Assembly (NCBI GenBank): GCA_947448735.1
Contig: CANFOS010000006.1
Location: 1-64,000, forward strand
Length of the DNA: 64,000 nucleotides
Direction of reading: 5' to 3'
Origin: Comamonadaceae bacterium
GTDB taxonomy: Bacteria; Pseudomonadota; Gammaproteobacteria; Burkholderiales; Burkholderiaceae_C
Shown: positions 52,398 through 59,739 of the stretch, in pieces
How positions within the stretch are numbered: the first letter of the stretch is position 1
Layout: each line of letters begins with the position of its first letter
Program-made: the position numbers and the translations under genes
The notes under the pieces: model-generated
The model's input: only the letters and a program-made list of their open reading frames with translations
The model's database searches: none
What the model was told of the DNA's origin: nothing

Positions 52398-53440
52398 CGA
52401 CGTCAGCGCAACGCCCCATCCTCATCACCATGGGCGATGCCGCAGGCATTGGGCCTGAAGTCATTGCCAAGGCGTATCAGCACCATGCGGCCGATCTGGT
52501 CGGTTGTGTGGTGGTGGGCGACGTGGCGACGCTGCGCCGCGCCGCCGCCGTGGTGGCGGCACCTGTGGCTTTGCCAGTGGCGCAGCTCGATTCCTTGAAT
52601 GACGTGGCGCCGCCTCATTGCATCCCCGTGCTACAAAAATGCGAGCTAATAGCCCAAATATCCATTGGCTCGGTGAGTGCTTTGGCAGGTCAGGCGGCGG
52701 CTGAGTGCATTGTTTGGGCGGCGCAGTCGGTCTTAAACGGTCAAGCCGCCGCCATGGTGACAGCGCCGATTCACAAAGAAGCCTTGGCCGCGGCTGGTGG
52801 CTGGGCGGCGCAGTTCCCTGGCCATACCGAAATGCTGCAGTTTGAAGCAGCAAAGTTTTTGGGCAAAGAAGCAGCAGACCTGCCGGTCCGCATGATGCTG
52901 GCCAATGATCAGCTGAAAACCGTTCTGGTCAGCATTCACATGTCGTTAAAGCACGCCATTGAGGCGGTGACGTTTGACAACGTTTTGCAAACCCTGCGCA
53001 TCACCCACGCCGCCTTGAGCAAAAGCCTGGGGCACGCTCCCCGCATCGGTGTGGCGGGCTTGAACCCGCATGCCGGTGAGGGTGGTTTGTTCGGGCACGA
53101 GGAGCAAACCATCATTGCGCCGGCCATCGCCGCTGCGAAAGCCGAGGGGCTCAATGTGAGCGGCCCCTTCGCGCCAGACACCGTTTTTATGCGGGCCCGA
53201 GCCAAAAATGGCCAGCCTGGCGAGTTTGATGTGGTGGTGGCGATGTACCACGACCAGGGCCTGATACCGGTCAAATACCTGGGGGTGGAGCAGGGCGTGA
53301 ACGTCACACTGGGCTTGCCGTTGGTGCGCACCAGCCCCGACCACGGCACGGCATTTGACATTGCCGGGACTGGCAAAGCAGACCCGGCCAGCCTGGTCGC
53401 CGCGATTCGCATGGCGCGGCGGCTGGCTGCCCAAGCATGA
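52394..53440 (+). CDS. pdxA: 4-hydroxythreonine-4-phosphate dehydrogenase
   Basis: A 348-residue PdxA of the vitamin B6 pathway. ATG 52394 overlaps the NIF3 stop (ATGA). Motifs are ITMGDAAGIGPEVIAKA, VTAPIHKEAL, FPGHTEMLQFEA (metal His), VGVAGLNPHAGEGG-like GVAGLNPHAGEGGLFG, and MYHDQGLIPVKYLG (metal His), then RTSPDHGTAFDIAG. The stretch around residues 79-98 (VLQKCELIAQISIGSVS) is encoded by an AT-rich repeat and replaces a normally variable loop. Confidence 0.95.
   Translation: MTTSAQRPILITMGDAAGIGPEVIAKAYQHHAADLVGCVVVGDVATLRRAAAVVAAPVALPVAQLDSLNDVAPPHCIPVLQKCELIAQISIGSVSALAGQAAAECIVWAAQSVLNGQAAAMVTAPIHKEALAAAGGWAAQFPGHTEMLQFEAAKFLGKEAADLPVRMMLANDQLKTVLVSIHMSLKHAIEAVTFDNVLQTLRITHAALSKSLGHAPRIGVAGLNPHAGEGGLFGHEEQTIIAPAIAAAKAEGLNVSGPFAPDTVFMRARAKNGQPGEFDVVVAMYHDQGLIPVKYLGVEQGVNVTLGLPLVRTSPDHGTAFDIAGTGKADPASLVAAIRMARRLAAQA
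52630..52690 (+). repeat. AT-rich dispersed repeat, copy 11 (inside pdxA)
   Basis: Blocks: GCTACAAAAATGCGAGCTAA, TAGCCCAAATATCCA, TTGGCTCGGTG. The last block is partly diverged. It is in the sense orientation, in frame and markedly more AT-rich than the flanking pdxA codons. Confidence 0.65.
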
Positions 53441-53450
53441 TGTCCTCAGG

Positions 53451-53543
53451 CTATCCCGAATCTCGCGCAGCAGGTCCCATGATGACGCCGATGGCCAGAT
53501 CCACCATCTTGCCCCTGACTGCAAATGCCCTGAATTTCTTCAT
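53451..53543 (-). pseudogene. mscL: mscL remnant (5' end only)
   Basis: On the minus strand ATG 53543, with AGGAAG 5 bases upstream, opens MKKFRAFAVRG, KMVDLAIGVIMG, then an unrelated ARDSG and a TAG at 53451. The first 23 or so residues match the N-terminus and first helix of the large-conductance mechanosensitive channel, normally about 140 residues. The rest is missing. The break lies about 20 bp from the pdxA stop, so a deletion probably removed the rest of the gene up to pdxA. A peptide of 30 residues cannot form a channel. Confidence 0.8.
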
Positions 53544-53823
53544 TGCGCTTCCTGCGTTGTCCCTTTGTTTTGAGCTGCTTTTTGATGTGTTTTGTGGCAG
53601 AGCACCTTGGCGACCGTCCGGGACGCAACAGCACGCTTGACCACCGGAAATTTAAAATACTGGTTTTGTTGAAGGATGCCTTTTGTGCTGGCCGTCAATT
53701 CAGAGTGCTAACCGGGAATCAGCAGGTGCCCCTGAACCGGGCAGTCTGCCTCCGCTACAATGCGGGTTTGCCCCACTAACTACTCTTTAAAGCCTATTTC
53801 AAGCAAGTTCTTGAAGGATTCTC
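53544..53823. other. 280-bp upstream region of the bc1 operon
   Basis: No gene is supported between the mscL remnant and petA. The region holds a candidate petA promoter at 53732-53761. Short frames on both strands lack coding character. Confidence 0.5.
53732..53761 (+). promoter_or_regulatory. candidate promoter of petABC
   Basis: CTGAAC (53732-53737) and TACAAT (53756-53761) are separated by 18 bp and lie about 60 bp upstream of the petA start. The -10 box is near consensus and the -35 is fair. This is a sequence match only. Confidence 0.35.
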
Positions 53824-54450
53824 ATGACTCAAGCAAGTGCAAACACAGCGCCATCGGGCGCACCGATGGACAAAGACAAAAGAAACTGGATCATCGGCAC
53901 CGCTGCTGTTGGCGGCGCAGGTGTGGCCTGTGTGGCCGTGCCCTTTGTCAGCACGTTCAGCCCATCCGAGCGCGCCAAAGCAGCCGGCGCTTCGGTTGAA
54001 GTCGATATCTCCAGCATCAAGCCCGGCGAAAAAATCACCGTCGAGTGGCGCGGCAAGCCGGTCTGGATCGTCAAGCGTACCCCCGAGCAAATCGCCGAAT
54101 TGCCGAAAAACGACGCATTGCTGGCTGACCCCAAATCGGCCCGCAAACCCAGCGAGCTGACGCCGGCTTACGCACGCAACGAAAACCGCTCCATCAAGCC
54201 AGAAATGCTGGTTGTGGTCGGCATTTGCCCGCATCTTGGCTGCTCTCCTTCCGACAAGTTCGTGCAGGGCGCCCAGCCATCCCTGCCCGACAACTGGGCC
54301 GGTGGCTGGCTCTGCCCGTGTCACGGATCAACTTTTGACATGGCAGGTCGCGTTTACAAAAACAAGCCTGCGCCCGACAACCTCGAAGTGCCCCCCCACA
54401 TGTACCTTTCAGACACACGGCTGCTGATTGGTGAAGATAAAAAGGCCTGA
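53824..54450 (+). CDS. petA: ubiquinol-cytochrome c reductase Rieske iron-sulfur subunit
   Basis: A 208-residue Rieske protein of the cytochrome bc1 complex. An N-terminal anchor helix (WIIGTAAVGGAGVACVAVPFV) is followed by the periplasmic cluster domain with CPHLGC and CPCHGS, which supply two Cys and two His ligands plus the bridging Cys pair. It moves electrons from ubiquinol to cytochrome c1. It is first of petA-petB-petC, with a 175-bp gap before petB in which I see nothing. Confidence 0.97.
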   Translation: MTQASANTAPSGAPMDKDKRNWIIGTAAVGGAGVACVAVPFVSTFSPSERAKAAGASVEVDISSIKPGEKITVEWRGKPVWIVKRTPEQIAELPKNDALLADPKSARKPSELTPAYARNENRSIKPEMLVVVGICPHLGCSPSDKFVQGAQPSLPDNWAGGWLCPCHGSTFDMAGRVYKNKPAPDNLEVPPHMYLSDTRLLIGEDKKA

Positions 54451-54625
54451 AAACGGCGATTTGTTCCAAAATCAACAGACCAACGTTTTCAAAAGACCCT
54501 GCCGACCGTGCTTGAAGTCCTTGCTGATTCTTGCCAACGCCCAACCCGTTGGTCAAATCCTCAGACCTGACTGATGGACCTGATTTAAGCAATCGCTAAA
54601 ACCCTTATCCGTACAGGACAACCTT

Positions 54626-56038
54626 ATGGCTGCCGAATTCAAAGAAGTCTCCCCCAACGCCCCATTAGGCGAAAAAGCCCTGAACTGGCTGGACAACCGC
54701 TTTCCTGCCAGCAAGCTCTACAACGAGCATCTGGGCCAGTACTACGCCCCTAAAAACTTCAATTTTTTCTATATTTTTGGGTCATTGGCACTGCTGGTTC
54801 TCGTGATCCAAATCACCACGGGCATCTTTTTGACCATGCACTACAAACCTGACGCTGCCTTGGCGTTTGGTTCGGTCGAGTACATCATGCGTGATGTGCC
54901 TTGGGGCTGGCTGATTCGCTATATGCACTCCACCGGCGCGTCGGCGTTTTTTGTGGTGGTTTACATGCACATGTTCCGCGGCTTGATTTACGGCAGCTAT
55001 CGAAAGCCTCGTGAATTGATCTGGGTTTTTGGCTGCGCGATTTTCTTGTGCCTGATGGCCGAAGCTTTCATGGGTTATCTGTTGCCATGGGGCCAGATGA
55101 GCTACTGGGGCGCTCAGGTGATCGTGAACCTGTTTGCCGCGATCCCTTTCATCGGGCCGGACCTGGCCTTGCTCATTCGCGGCGACTACGTTGTCGGTGA
55201 CGCCACCTTGAACCGCTTTTTTGCCTTCCACGTCATCGCTGTGCCCCTGGTGCTGCTGGGCCTGGTCGCAGCGCACATCATCGCGCTGCACGAGGTCGGC
55301 TCCAACAACCCCGACGGTGTTGAAATCAAAGCACCGGGCGCACCCAAAGACGCCGAAGGCCATCCGCTCGACGGCATTCCGTTTCACCCTTACTACACGG
55401 TGCACGACATCTTTGCCGTCAGCATGTTCCTGATGGTGTTCACGGCCATCATATTTTTGGCGCCTGAGTTTGGTGGTTACTTTCTCGAATACAACAACTT
55501 CATTCCGGCTGACCCGCTGAAAACACCCGCACACATTGCGCCCGTCTGGTACTTCACGCCTTACTACTCCATGCTGCGCGCGATCACTGGCGAGTTCATG
55601 TATGTGCTGATGGCCAGCGTCATCGCAGGCGCTGCGGTCTTGGTGGCCAAAGTAAAAATGCCGGCCGTTTTCAAAGCAGTGATTGCAGCTGGCGCTTTGG
55701 CGGTAGTCGCTGGCATGTGGGCCTTCGACGCCAAGTTCTGGGGCGTTGTCGTCATGGGCGGTGCGGTCGTGATCTTGTTTGGTCTGCCGTGGCTCGACCA
55801 CAGTGAGGTGAAGTCGATTCGCTATCGCCCAAGCTGGAACAAGTACCTGTACGGCGCGTTTGTCCTGAACTTCTTCATCCTCGGTTATCTGGGTGTGCAG
55901 CCTCCGTCAGCGATTGGCGAGCGCGTGTCCCAAGTCGGCACCTTGTTTTACTTTGGCTTTTTCCTGCTGATGCCCTGGTGGAGCAAGCTAGGGACGTTTG
56001 GCAAAGTGCCAGACCGGGTCGTTTTTGCAGCCCATTGA
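54626..56038 (+). CDS. petB: cytochrome b of the bc1 complex
   Basis: A 470-residue integral membrane cytochrome b. Haem ligands are visible as paired histidines: RYMHSTGAS with YMHMFRGL, and FFAFHVIAVPL with AAHIIALHEVG. The Q-site PEWY-type motif reads APVWYFTPYYSMLRA, so it is PVWY here, as is common in betaproteobacteria. The extra C-terminal helices explain its length. ATG 54626 follows a weak AGGACA. Confidence 0.97.
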   Translation: MAAEFKEVSPNAPLGEKALNWLDNRFPASKLYNEHLGQYYAPKNFNFFYIFGSLALLVLVIQITTGIFLTMHYKPDAALAFGSVEYIMRDVPWGWLIRYMHSTGASAFFVVVYMHMFRGLIYGSYRKPRELIWVFGCAIFLCLMAEAFMGYLLPWGQMSYWGAQVIVNLFAAIPFIGPDLALLIRGDYVVGDATLNRFFAFHVIAVPLVLLGLVAAHIIALHEVGSNNPDGVEIKAPGAPKDAEGHPLDGIPFHPYYTVHDIFAVSMFLMVFTAIIFLAPEFGGYFLEYNNFIPADPLKTPAHIAPVWYFTPYYSMLRAITGEFMYVLMASVIAGAAVLVAKVKMPAVFKAVIAAGALAVVAGMWAFDAKFWGVVVMGGAVVILFGLPWLDHSEVKSIRYRPSWNKYLYGAFVLNFFILGYLGVQPPSAIGERVSQVGTLFYFGFFLLMPWWSKLGTFGKVPDRVVFAAH

Positions 56039-56053
56039 GATTGGGATTTTGAT

Positions 56054-56812
56054 ATGAAAAAATTAATCATCGGTTTGGTGGCGGCATGGGGTTTGGTCGC
56101 GGGTGTGCAGGCCAGCGAAGGCGGCATGGCTTGGGACAAGGCTCCCAATAAAACAAATGACATGGCGGCCTTGCAAAACGGCGCCAAGATTTTTGTCAAC
56201 AACTGTCTGAACTGCCACTCGGCCGCATACATGCGGTTCAATCGGCTCAAAGACATTGGCCTGACGGAGCAGCAGATCAAAGACAATCTGCTGTTCACCA
56301 CCGACAAGGTCGGCGACACGATGAAGGTCGCGATGGACCCCAAGAACGCCAAAGACTGGTTTGGCGGCGTGCCGCCAGACTTGTCTCTGGTAGCCCGTTC
56401 GCGAGCTGACTTTGGCAAAGGTTCTGGCGCAGACTATCTGTACACCTACTTGCGCACCTATTACCGTGACGATACCAAAGCGACCGGCTGGAACAATTTG
56501 GCCTACCCCAATGTCGGTATGCCTCATGTGTTGTGGGAACTTCAAGGCGAGCGCAAACCCATTTATACCGAGGTTGAGCAGCACGGCCATACGGTATCCG
56601 TGTTTAAAGGCTGGGAGCAAATCAAGCCCGGCTCCATGACACCACTGCAGTTTGATCAAACCATTGGTGATTTGGTCGGTTACATGCAGTGGATGTCCGA
56701 ACCCGGGCAAAACAACCGTGTGCAGATTGGCGTTTGGGTGTTGTTGTTTCTGTTGCTGTTGACTTTCTTTGCGTGGCGTCTGAACGCGTCGTTCTGGAAA
56801 GACGTCAAGTAA
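56054..56812 (+). CDS. petC: cytochrome c1 of the bc1 complex
   Basis: A 252-residue cytochrome c1. A signal peptide (MKKLIIGLVAAWGLVAGVQA) precedes the haem site CLNCH (NNCLNCHSAAYMRFNRLK). The axial Met is probably in the SEPGQ/QWMSEP or VGMPHVL region. A C-terminal helix (VWVLLFLLLLTFFAWRL) anchors it to the membrane. It follows petB by 15 bp and completes the complex that feeds terminal oxidases. Confidence 0.96.
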   Translation: MKKLIIGLVAAWGLVAGVQASEGGMAWDKAPNKTNDMAALQNGAKIFVNNCLNCHSAAYMRFNRLKDIGLTEQQIKDNLLFTTDKVGDTMKVAMDPKNAKDWFGGVPPDLSLVARSRADFGKGSGADYLYTYLRTYYRDDTKATGWNNLAYPNVGMPHVLWELQGERKPIYTEVEQHGHTVSVFKGWEQIKPGSMTPLQFDQTIGDLVGYMQWMSEPGQNNRVQIGVWVLLFLLLLTFFAWRLNASFWKDVK

Positions 56813-56897
56813 TTTTCTCGCCGGGGCGTGTTTCCGGCATCTTCTGGAGTGGACGCTCAATGCGTGTCCACTCCTTTGCATTTAGGAGTTCCCAGCC

Positions 56898-57509
56898 ATG
56901 ATGGTTCTTTATTCAGGCACAACCTGCCCCTACTCACACCGTTGCCGCTTTGTGCTGTTTGAAAAAGGCATGGACTTCGAAATCCGCGATTTCGACCTGT
57001 ACAACAAGCCGGAAGACATCAATGTGATGAACCCTTACGGCCAGGTGCCAATTCTGGTCGAACGCGATTTGATCTTGTATGAGTCCAACATCATCAACGA
57101 GTACATTGACGAGCGCTTTCCGCACCCGCAGCTCATGCCCGGCGACCCGGTAGACCGCGCCCGCGTTCGCCTGTTTTTGCTGAACTTTGAAAAAGAGCTC
57201 TTCGTGCATGTCAGCACGCTCGAATCGCGCGCCTCCAAAGGCAACGACAAGGCGCTTGAAAAAGCCCGCGCGCACATCAAGGATCGCCTGACACAGCTCG
57301 CACCGATTTTCCTGAAAAACAAGTTCATGCTGGGTGACAACTTCTCGATGCTCGACGTCGCTATCGCCCCGCTGCTTTGGCGTTTGGATTACTACGGTAT
57401 TGATTTGTCGAAAAACGCCGCGCCGCTGCTGAAATATGCAGAGCGCATTTTTTCGCGTCCTGCCTATATTGAAGCGCTGACGCCTTCAGAAAAAGTGATG
57501 CGCAAATAA
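56898..57509 (+). CDS. sspA: stringent starvation protein A
   Basis: A 203-residue GST-fold RNA-polymerase-associated protein with two adjacent ATGs (56898, 56901) and GGAG upstream. The N-terminal thioredoxin-like domain has LYSGTTCPYSHRCRFVLFEKG and NPYGQVPILVERDLILYESNIINEYI. The C-terminal helical domain includes LAPIFLKNKFMLGDNFSMLDVAIAPLLWRLDYYGI. SspA affects transcription in stationary phase and stress. sspB follows, the conserved order. Confidence 0.95.
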   Translation: MMVLYSGTTCPYSHRCRFVLFEKGMDFEIRDFDLYNKPEDINVMNPYGQVPILVERDLILYESNIINEYIDERFPHPQLMPGDPVDRARVRLFLLNFEKELFVHVSTLESRASKGNDKALEKARAHIKDRLTQLAPIFLKNKFMLGDNFSMLDVAIAPLLWRLDYYGIDLSKNAAPLLKYAERIFSRPAYIEALTPSEKVMRK

Positions 57510-57647
57510 ATGTCCCTCACGCTTGTCACTTCGCGTTCTGCGTTGCCTCCTGACTGGGCTTTGAGTGTGCGGCTTGTAGAAGCCGCTGTGCCAGCCTCTG
57601 CTTGTGAAGAGGCCGTCGGGGTGATCTGCTGGACTTGGTTTGGCTGA
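57510..57647 (+). CDS. possible 45-residue ORF between sspA and sspB
   Basis: ATG 57510 directly follows the sspA TAA, and the frame reads MSLTLVTSRSALPPDW, then RLVEAAVPASACEEAVG, ending at TGA 57647, 4 bp before the sspB ATG. The arrangement would couple sspA, this ORF and sspB. No RBS of its own and no recognised domain support it. It could simply be leader sequence. Confidence 0.25.
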   Translation: MSLTLVTSRSALPPDWALSVRLVEAAVPASACEEAVGVICWTWFG

Positions 57648-57651
57648 TTTC

Positions 57652-58143
57652 ATGAACGTGCTTGACGCCACGTCTACTCGTCCGTACCTGATCAGGGCAC
57701 TTTACGAGTGGTGCGTCGACAACGGTTTGACGCCTTATGTGGCCGTTTCGGTAGATGATTCCGTTCAGGTGCCGCGTGAATATGTCAAAGACAACGAGAT
57801 TGTGCTGAACATCAGTTTCGATGCAACTTCGTCCCTCAAGCTGGGCAATGATTTTATTGAGTTCAAGGCACGCTTTGCGGGCAGTTCGCGTGACATCATG
57901 GTGCCCATTGATCGTGTGAGTGCGATCTATGCGCGTGAAAATGGTCAGGGCATGGCCTTTCCGATGGGTACGAAGTCGCAGCAGGAAGAGCCGTCTGCCA
58001 ACTCGCAAGTAGGCTTGTCGGCTGTGTCTGCGTCGCCGGCCGCATCTCCTGAGGGAAAAGTGGTTCAACTGGTGTCAAGTGACGATCAGGACCCACCAAA
58101 ACCGCCCTCAAGTCCACGTCCGGCTCTCAAGCGTGTGAAGTAA
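57652..58143 (+). CDS. sspB: ClpXP protease specificity-enhancing factor
   Basis: A 163-residue SspB from ATG 57652 (MNVLDATSTRPYLIRALYEWC). The TTG 57640 upstream would add four residues and is less likely. The substrate-binding domain (1-110) has PYVAVSVDDSVQVPREYV, EIVLNISFDATSSLKLGND and VPIDRVSAIYARENGQGMAFP. An acidic, Ser/Pro-rich linker leads to a basic ClpX-binding tail (RPALKRVK). It delivers ssrA-tagged proteins to ClpXP. Confidence 0.95.
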   Translation: MNVLDATSTRPYLIRALYEWCVDNGLTPYVAVSVDDSVQVPREYVKDNEIVLNISFDATSSLKLGNDFIEFKARFAGSSRDIMVPIDRVSAIYARENGQGMAFPMGTKSQQEEPSANSQVGLSAVSASPAASPEGKVVQLVSSDDQDPPKPPSSPRPALKRVK

Positions 58144-58196
58144 ATGCGTGGATGACCACCAGATACGCTCAAAGCTTCAAGTAAAATCAAACCCGT

Positions 58197-58272
58197 GCCG
58201 ATTTAGCTCAGTTGGTAGAGCAACCGCCTTGTAAGCGGTAGGTCATCAGTTCGATTCCGATAATCGGCACCA
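58197..58272 (+). tRNA. tRNA-Thr(TGT)
   Basis: A 76-nt cloverleaf. The acceptor stem GCCGATT pairs with AATCGGC, the discriminator is A, and CCA is encoded. The D arm is TAGCTCAGTTGGTAGAGCA. The anticodon stem ACCGC/GCGGT encloses the loop CTTGTAA with anticodon TGT at 58230-58232, reading ACA. The T arm has TTCGATTC. Confidence 0.97.
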
Positions 58273-58297
58273 CCTCTCCCCCGCCACGTCCTGTAAA

Positions 58298-58636
58298 CTA
58301 GGTTTTTCGCGCTACTAATATCTTTAGCCGAATGGAAGTAACCTTTATCCCCTTACCAACCAGCCTGGAAAGTATCAGCGGCGAAAGCTGGCGAAGTTTG
58401 GCTGCTGTTGCGCTGGACGAGACAAGTAAACACCAAGTTGTGCCATCAATAGGGCCAGCATGTACAGATGCCCGCAGTGCGTCGGGTATCAATGATTGAA
58501 CCGACGTCAGGCGATCATTTGATTCTCTTGCCTGTCCGGCCAGCATGTCCAAAGTGGGCGAGTTGCTGACGGCTTGGGAAATCGGTATCGCCCGCTGCGT
58601 GGGGCTTGCTGTGAGAGGACGGTAATTTGAGTTCAC
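58298..58636 (-). CDS. DUF721/DciA-like protein
   Basis: A 112-residue protein. GTG 58636 is preferred, since the longer frame to 58705 overlaps the divergent peptidase gene. The DUF721 core is present: LTSVQSLIPDALRASVHAGP followed by TWCLLVSSSATAAKLRQLSPLIL. DciA-type proteins load the replicative helicase DnaB in bacteria without DnaC. Whether this short member does so is uncertain. It sits next to secA and an M23 peptidase, as in related genomes. Confidence 0.8.
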   Translation of the reverse strand: MNSNYRPLTASPTQRAIPISQAVSNSPTLDMLAGQARESNDRLTSVQSLIPDALRASVHAGPIDGTTWCLLVSSSATAAKLRQLSPLILSRLVGKGIKVTSIRLKILVARKT

Positions 58637-58658
58637 AGCGCATGACAAAGGATGGTAG

Positions 58659-59600
58659 ATGCAGTTAATTATCACTGATGCCTGGATGGCAAAAAGCCGT
58701 GCCATTTATTTGAGTGGAACACGTCTTGTTGTCGCTGGATTCGTGGCGGCATTGGCTCTGATGGTGGTGGCTGCAGGTCTGTACCACTGGGTGTTTCTAA
58801 AGGGCGCGCGCGAAGGCTGGCCGGTTGTTGGGGCACTCGTCAAGCTGATGGTCAAGGACGAATTCGATCAGCGCGACCGGTTCATGCGTGAGAACCTCGA
58901 TGTCATGGCCAAAAGATTGGGTGAAATGCAGGCCAAGATGGTGCAGCTCGAAGCTCTTGGCGAGCGTGTCGCGGGTCTTGCGGGGGTCAGCCCGAAAGAG
59001 ATCAAATCAAGTGTGGGAAGCGGGGGCGCTCTGGTCGGCAGCCGTTCGTTGACCATGGAAGAGCTTCAAGCCACGCTGGCCGATCTTGACAAAATCACGG
59101 ACCAGCGGGCTGACCTGATGACCCTGATGGAGTCACGCCTGTTTGATCTCAAAATTAAAAAACTGATGGTGCCAACCCAGCAGCCTGTTTTCGGTGCTTT
59201 GGGCTCGTCGTTTGGCTGGCGTATCGACCCCGTGAACGGGCAGTCTGCCCTGCATACCGGGCTTGATTTTCCAGCCGGGCAGGGTACGACGATTGTGGCT
59301 GCGGCCGGTGGTGTGGTGGTGACGCAGGAGTATCACCCAGCCTACGGCAACATGCTGGAAATTGATCACGGCAATGACCTGATCACGCGTTACGCACATG
59401 CCTCAAAAGTATTGGCCAAAAAAGGCGATCTGATCAAACGCGGTCAAAAAATCGCAGAAGTTGGATCCACGGGTCGTTCGACGGGCTCGCATCTGCATTT
59501 TGAGGTACTGGTTCAAGGCGTGTTTCAAGACCCACAAAAATTTCTGACGGCAGGACAGAACCTGCCGGCCATCACCGGGCAAGCACAAGGCCCAAAATAA
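58659..59600 (+). CDS. M23-family (LytM) metallopeptidase
   Basis: A 313-residue envelope peptidase. A membrane helix (LVVAGFVAALALMVVAAGLYHWVF, about 24-47) is followed by a coiled coil (about 70-165) and an M23 domain. Zinc ligands lie in ALHTGLDFP and SHLHFEVL, with HASKVLAKKGD between. It probably cleaves or regulates cleavage of peptidoglycan crosslinks in the periplasm. Its position upstream of secA is conserved in betaproteobacteria. Confidence 0.93.
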   Translation: MQLIITDAWMAKSRAIYLSGTRLVVAGFVAALALMVVAAGLYHWVFLKGAREGWPVVGALVKLMVKDEFDQRDRFMRENLDVMAKRLGEMQAKMVQLEALGERVAGLAGVSPKEIKSSVGSGGALVGSRSLTMEELQATLADLDKITDQRADLMTLMESRLFDLKIKKLMVPTQQPVFGALGSSFGWRIDPVNGQSALHTGLDFPAGQGTTIVAAAGGVVVTQEYHPAYGNMLEIDHGNDLITRYAHASKVLAKKGDLIKRGQKIAEVGSTGRSTGSHLHFEVLVQGVFQDPQKFLTAGQNLPAITGQAQGPK

Positions 59601-59739
59601 GCAAGATACCGCAGGTAAAATCTCGCGCTAGTGCATGGTTGAACCCGACCGGCCCGCCCTCAGTTTCAGACAGAACTCATTTAAGGAATTCAAGCCGCAT
59701 CGGTCGACTCAGGGGAGTTGAACGGGCGGCCCTGCATGT

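Noticed and set aside
58309-58335. CGCTACTAATATCTTTAGCC near the tRNA-Thr
   Set aside because: Short similarity to the AT-rich repeat without the TTGGCCTGCAGG block, and it lies in the 3' end of the DUF721 gene.
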